Shown: one piece after another, positions 60,153-64,000 of the stretch
How positions within the stretch are numbered: position 1 is the first letter of the stretch
Layout of the letters: the number at the start of each line of letters is the position of its first letter
Assembly: GCF_000477435.1 (NCBI RefSeq)
Contig: NC_022576.1
Span: 1,426,001-1,490,000, forward strand
DNA length: 64,000 nucleotides
DNA from: Candidatus Symbiobacter mobilis CR
GTDB lineage: Bacteria; Pseudomonadota; Gammaproteobacteria; Burkholderiales; Burkholderiaceae_C
Reading direction: 5' to 3'
The notes under the pieces: generated by a model
Databases searched by the model: none
What the model was told of the DNA's origin: nothing
Seen by the model: the letters and a program-made list of their open reading frames with translations, nothing else
Made by a program: the position numbers and the translations under genes

Positions 60153-60926
60153 CTAGCGGCTAGGCCGAGCACGCCAGAGCTGCGCCGCAGCGGCCAGTAC
60201 AAACCAGGTATTGGTGCTCAGGTACCGGCGCAACAGCAGGATGGGGTTGGCCGCGAGCCGCCCCAGCCACTCCAGCCCATAGCGTTGCATCCACTGCGGC
60301 GGGCGCTTGATCTGACCGGAGTGGTAATTGAACGCAGCCCCCACCCCCAGCATCACGGCGCGAATTTCGCCGCGATGCGAGGCCATCCAGCCTTCCTGCT
60401 TGGGGCATCCCAAGCTGACCCACAACGTCTGCGCGCCGGAAGCATTGATCTTGTCGATGATGTCGCGGTCTTCTTCGAGCGTCAACGCACGGTACGGCGG
60501 GCAGGAATACCCGGCGATCACCAGCCCCGGGAACGCAACACGCAGCTTTTTTGCCAACGTTTCGACGGTACGCGCACTGCTGCCGTAGAGGTACACACTT
60601 TCTTGGCGCTCGGACGCTTGAGCCAGATAGCGCCACATGAAATCCGGCCCATTGATCCGTTCCTGCCCGGCAAAACCCTGTTTGCGCAGCATCCACGCCA
60701 CGGGAGCGCCGTCAGGCAGCGCCATGTCCGAACGGGCAATGACCTGGCTGAAAACCAAATCGCTATCCGCCGTCACGACAGAATGCACATTGCAAAAGCA
60801 GACGTAGCGGCTTTCGCGCCGATCCGCCCATTCCGCCACGCGAGACAACGCCGTATCCCAGTCAATGACGTCGATCGGGGAGCTCAATACACGGGCAACG
60901 GTGCGGTGGGGAGTAGTCATGGACAA
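60153..60926 (-). CDS. WecG/TagA/CpsF-family glycosyltransferase
   Basis: The 257-residue product has the family core: FCNVHSVVTADSDLVFSQVIARSDMALPDGAPVAWMLRKQG (in parts), the SVYLYGSS element, WVSLGCPKQEGWMASHRGEI and GVGAAFNYHSGQIKRPPQWMQRYGLEWLGRL. Such enzymes transfer ManNAc(A)-type sugars onto lipid-linked intermediates in exopolysaccharide or teichoic-type synthesis. It is the most downstream member of a minus-strand polysaccharide cluster. The sugar specificity cannot be read from the sequence. Confidence 0.92.
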   Translation of the reverse strand: MSMTTPHRTVARVLSSPIDVIDWDTALSRVAEWADRRESRYVCFCNVHSVVTADSDLVFSQVIARSDMALPDGAPVAWMLRKQGFAGQERINGPDFMWRYLAQASERQESVYLYGSSARTVETLAKKLRVAFPGLVIAGYSCPPYRALTLEEDRDIIDKINASGAQTLWVSLGCPKQEGWMASHRGEIRAVMLGVGAAFNYHSGQIKRPPQWMQRYGLEWLGRLAANPILLLRRYLSTNTWFVLAAAAQLWRARPSR

Positions 60927-61141
60927 GACAAAGAAGGCTGGGTTGGAACAAGTTGCAAATTGTTACACCTGCCCGGTACTGCACTGTTACGCCTGATACA
61001 CCACAACACACGCAGCGCACAGGCACCTTGGCTGTTCTTGTGCTGTTCTCGCGCCGTTCTAATGCTGAAGAAGGAGGTAGGACGTACGCAAAACCGCCCC
61101 AGCGTCGTGATACCCACTTGCCGTACTGCTTTGGACGTTCC

Positions 61142-62302
61142 CTACACCCCCCGCCGGTACGGCGGTGCTTCCAACGCAGAAGCAATGCCATGCGCAAAGC
61201 GTCGCACCATGTTGTCCAGCGTATAGCGGTCTGCATCGGCCAGTGCTTGCGTGCGCATACGCTGCATACGCTGGGGGTTGGCCAGTAGTTGTAGGACTGC
61301 ATCGGCGTAGGCGCTGACATCGTTCTCTGTCAGCAAGCCGTTATCTCCATCGCGTAGGTAGGCGATTTCCGGCGAATGTCTTGATGCGCGAAGAGAAACC
61401 ATCACCAGCCCCGCACAGAATGCGTCGACGATATGCAGCCCCACCAACCCAGGGTTGAGCACCACATCGGCCATCCGAAAGTACAGAGCCTTGTCCCGGC
61501 CCGTGCGCACTCCCATTGGCCGGATATGCGCACGGGTTGCCGCAGCTTCGCGCAGCCAAGGCATCTCCGGCCCATCGCCGACGACCAGCAACACAAACCC
61601 CGGCATACGTTGCCGGATCCGATCCACCGCATCGACAAGGACATCGAGCCGCTTGTCCGGGTACAACGATCCACAGTACAGCCCCACCGGCGCATCCAGC
61701 GGAATATGCATATCCCGCCGAGCCTGCGCTACGTCAGCATCGGCCCAAGATGCCAGATCACGGCGAAAGCTGGTTGTATCGATGGCATTGTCCAAACAGG
61801 TGATGCGCTGCGCGGGATAGCCTGCCTGCGCAAGCAAATCGACCGTCGCATCGGTGTAAGCAAACCACCAGTCGACACGATGCATCAACCACGATTTCCA
61901 CCGCTCGCGCAAGCCAGTCGGTGCGTCGCTCTGGAAATTCTTGCCATGCCCCCAGTACGCCACCTTCGTAGGCGACCCTAGGCGGCGCATCAACACGGGG
62001 TAGTTGGAAAGGATGCGGTTTTCCTGCATCACGATAACCAGATCGGCACTGCGCAGCCCAGGCGGCAAAGGCTGCCAAACCCAGTCCCGTTCCCCCACTT
62101 CCCAAAATCGATTGACTACCCGGTGCGCCCAGGGGAGTTGGCCTTCGTCCTTTTTATTTTTTTCTCGTCTTGTAGCTTGCCCATGTACTAACTCCAACTC
62201 GATACCTTGGGCACTACATATTTGTCGAAGACGATCAAAAAGAGCAACGCGATAGTGAAGGAGACGATGTTGAAGAATGACTACCTTTTTCATCGCAAGC
62301 AT
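61142..62302 (-). CDS. Family 4 glycosyltransferase
   Basis: The 386-residue product has a GT-B fold. The N-terminal start is KKVVILQHRLLHYRVALFDRL, and the donor-binding domain has GLYCGSLYPDKRLDVLVDAV, LLVVGDGPEMPWL and NPGLVGLHIVDAFCAGLVMVSL (with the E-x7-E region replaced by a related arrangement). It probably adds a sugar to a polysaccharide repeat unit. The ATG directly abuts the stop of the acyltransferase gene upstream; a second ATG three codons in is possible. 215 bases without features separate it from the WecG-like gene. Confidence 0.9.
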   Translation of the reverse strand: MLAMKKVVILQHRLLHYRVALFDRLRQICSAQGIELELVHGQATRREKNKKDEGQLPWAHRVVNRFWEVGERDWVWQPLPPGLRSADLVIVMQENRILSNYPVLMRRLGSPTKVAYWGHGKNFQSDAPTGLRERWKSWLMHRVDWWFAYTDATVDLLAQAGYPAQRITCLDNAIDTTSFRRDLASWADADVAQARRDMHIPLDAPVGLYCGSLYPDKRLDVLVDAVDRIRQRMPGFVLLVVGDGPEMPWLREAAATRAHIRPMGVRTGRDKALYFRMADVVLNPGLVGLHIVDAFCAGLVMVSLRASRHSPEIAYLRDGDNGLLTENDVSAYADAVLQLLANPQRMQRMRTQALADADRYTLDNMVRRFAHGIASALEAPPYRRGV

Positions 62303-62905
62303 TCATTGATTTAATAATGCAGGTTGGATTACACAATAATCATACCCTCGTTCAGAAAATGTGAATTTTCCATTTTTTATCGCCAATTCGTGTAATACGA
62401 TGGATGTATCATCTTCAAACCGTCGGCCAATGACCCGTGCGGGAACTCCGGCAGCAATAGAGTAAGGAGGAACATCGCACGTTACGACGCTACCTGCTGC
62501 GACTACACTGCCCTTTCCTATCGTAACTTTCGTTAGCAAAATAGCTCCAAACCCAATCCATACATCGGATTCGATCACAACTTTTTCATTGACATGCGTG
62601 TTTTGCATACGCAGACTACCCACCCATGGTGCATAACGAACAGGATAACCAACTGCCATGAAGTCATGATCGTTTCGACCAATGATGGCAACACGGTTCG
62701 CAATCAAGCAATAATCGCCAATATCACAATTTGCCTCAATATGGACCTGTTTCCCGATATATACATGGTTTCCAATGTTAATCGACTTTGGTGCCCAAAG
62801 GCGTGTACCCCATCCAACATGCAAGTCACGACCATGACACAAATAACTTTTCTTGCCAGAAGTCAGGATGTATGTCTGAAAACGTCGCAAAATTGTAAAC
62901 ATCAT
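62303..62905 (-). CDS. Hexapeptide-repeat acyltransferase
   Basis: The 200-residue product is a left-handed beta-helix acyltransferase of the LbH/WcaF type. Hexapeptide turns are visible (INIGNHVYIGKQVHIEANCDIGDYCLIANRVAIIG, then VVIESDVWIGFGAILLTKVTIGKGSVVAAGSVV), followed by the VPARVIG end motif. It probably O-acetylates a sugar of the exopolysaccharide. The gene and the 164 bases before it are much more AT-rich than the neighbours, which suggests separate acquisition. It ends directly at the start of the glycosyltransferase gene. Confidence 0.9.
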   Translation of the reverse strand: MMFTILRRFQTYILTSGKKSYLCHGRDLHVGWGTRLWAPKSINIGNHVYIGKQVHIEANCDIGDYCLIANRVAIIGRNDHDFMAVGYPVRYAPWVGSLRMQNTHVNEKVVIESDVWIGFGAILLTKVTIGKGSVVAAGSVVTCDVPPYSIAAGVPARVIGRRFEDDTSIVLHELAIKNGKFTFSERGYDYCVIQPALLNQ

Positions 62906-63069
62906 GAAAATTTAAATAATTATTTCACAAAAATATGTCATTCATTTTCTCAACGATTAAACACAAATATATTATTCAATTCTTTTACCAATGGCGATAC
63001 TACTTTCGATGCTTCGCATAATACAAACACCACCCAACTCAGGAACGATGTCACCTTTCACCTACTCTT

Positions 63070-64000
63070 TCACGGCATTAACCACGTTCGCTGCTGCAAA
63101 CGACCATCGCGCCGGGTATAGCTGCATGTCCATTCCCGGCCCCGCTGGGAACAACGCAAGCCTGTGGCGCCTTGCAGTTCTTGGACAACGCTGCGCCAAC
63201 GATCCACGATAGGCTTGGGCTTGCCGGAGGTGGGTTCGATCATGCCGAGTCCATATTGGTTATCCCATCCATACCAGTAAAAACGTTCCACGCCCTCCGC
63301 ACGCGCCAGCATCAGCGCACGCTCCAGTACATCGCCGGATTCTTGCGACCACTCCAGTTTCTTCCAGCCCCCTTTGGCCACCATGGGGTGGTCGGGAGTG
63401 CCATCGCCGTTGGCCAGCCACCACCCGGTTTCCGTGTTCCATAAGGGTTTGTCCCCTACGCCGTTTTTTTCCATGACTTGGCGGACTTGACGAATGAAGG
63501 GAACCATTGCCTCGGGGCCTTGGCGAAAGACATAAAAATGGTGCGCGACGATGTCCACGCACTTGTTGGCCCCCGCCGCCAAGTAGCGATCCAGGTACTC
63601 GATGTGCTTACCCCCGCCAGCAGAAGCGGCAGACACAACGGCAATCGTCGGGTCGATCTGGTGCAACACCCGCTTGGCCTCGCACGTCAGCCGGACGATG
63701 GCATCAATGTCACCGGAAAAATGCGCTTTGTCGCTAGGTTCATTCCATATCTCATAGTGCCGAATCCGCCCCCGGTAGCGGTTGCCGATGACTTGCACAT
63801 AGCGAATCCAGTCTTCGATCTGCGCCGGTTCTGCGGCCCACCCTGGCTGGTAGGCGCTGGGTTCGTAGGGCCGTGCCGACGCCCATTGTGGGCTGGCGCC
63901 CAGCGGCAGGACGATATCCACATTCGCTATCGACGCCATCGCCACATAACGATCCAGCCGACTGAAGTCCCAATAGGCCTTCTTGGGTTCCAAATACGCC
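63070..64000 (-). CDS. Glycoside hydrolase (GH39-like), 5' end outside window
   Basis: The frame is open to the window edge, so the N-terminus is missing. The visible 310 residues resemble GH39/beta-xylosidase-like proteins of polysaccharide clusters: VDIVLPLGASPQWAS, RIRHYEIWNEPSDKAHFSG (NEP acid/base Glu), DIVAHHFYVFR and LWNTETGWW (the probable nucleophile Glu). It may trim or cleave the exopolysaccharide made by the neighbouring enzymes. The stop is at 63070. Confidence 0.82.
   Translation of the reverse strand, partial: AYLEPKKAYWDFSRLDRYVAMASIANVDIVLPLGASPQWASARPYEPSAYQPGWAAEPAQIEDWIRYVQVIGNRYRGRIRHYEIWNEPSDKAHFSGDIDAIVRLTCEAKRVLHQIDPTIAVVSAASAGGGKHIEYLDRYLAAGANKCVDIVAHHFYVFRQGPEAMVPFIRQVRQVMEKNGVGDKPLWNTETGWWLANGDGTPDHPMVAKGGWKKLEWSQESGDVLERALMLARAEGVERFYWYGWDNQYGLGMIEPTSGKPKPIVDRWRSVVQELQGATGLRCSQRGREWTCSYTRRDGRLQQRTWLMP

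Overview
The window looks like chromosomal DNA of a high-GC betaproteobacterium, probably Burkholderiales and Comamonadaceae-like. I base this on the order motAB-cheYZ-flhBAF-(FlhG-like)-fliA, the flgN/flgM/flgA genes set against flgBCDEFGHIJKL, and the codon use. No rRNA, tRNA or CRISPR array was seen. The species cannot be fixed from the sequence alone.

Layout. (1) 47-9581: flagellar motor, chemotaxis, export and sigma-28 genes (motA motB cheY cheZ flhB flhA flhF, a FlhG-like protein without a P-loop, fliA). (2) 9590-18175: an 8.6-kb transposon inserted directly behind the fliA stop codon. It has ISL3-type ends that both begin GGCTTTGTGC, a perfect 8-bp target duplication (GAAATTTT), an ISL3-family transposase, and as cargo a complete type I restriction-modification system (hsdM hsdS hsdR) with a RelE/NadS-like toxin-antitoxin pair between hsdS and hsdR. 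(3) 18313-31927: flgN, flgM and flgA on the minus strand, then flgB to flgL on the plus strand. FlgE carries two tandem-repeat tracts, and a GC-rich palindromic repeat family sits in several leaders. (4) 31798-39594: the 3' end of flgL occurs four times as a direct repeat. The intervals hold a broken AbrB/PemK toxin-antitoxin locus, a type III R-M operon (mod, truncated zeta toxin, small ORF, res) and vapBC; an Rpn-type nuclease follows the last copy. (5) 39634-56365: a decayed zone (MITE-like palindrome, helicase fragment, broken BrnT with an intact antitoxin, PemK fragment), then three near-identical AAA-ATPase/PD-(D/E)XK genes as direct repeats. They separate a minus-strand operon (methyltransferase, AAA ATPase, DUF4276-like protein, broken Res) from a second ATPase/TOPRIM-like pair, and a Fic-domain gene follows. 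(6) 56492-59395: a TerD-FtsK fusion gene, mazEF with a clear promoter/operator, and an antitoxin remnant. (7) 59507-64000: trpG, then an exopolysaccharide-type cluster on the minus strand (WecG/TagA transferase, GT4 transferase, hexapeptide acyltransferase, and a glycoside hydrolase cut by the window end).

How it fits together. The flagellar genes form a coherent core, with FlgM/FliA control supported by a near-consensus sigma-28 promoter before flgM. The boundary after fliA and the end of flgL have both served as landing sites for defence and addiction genes. The most notable points are the transposon carrying a whole type I R-M system, the flgL 3'-end repeats bounding defence modules in a way that resembles an attachment site, and a second array in which an ATPase-nuclease gene is itself the repeated unit.
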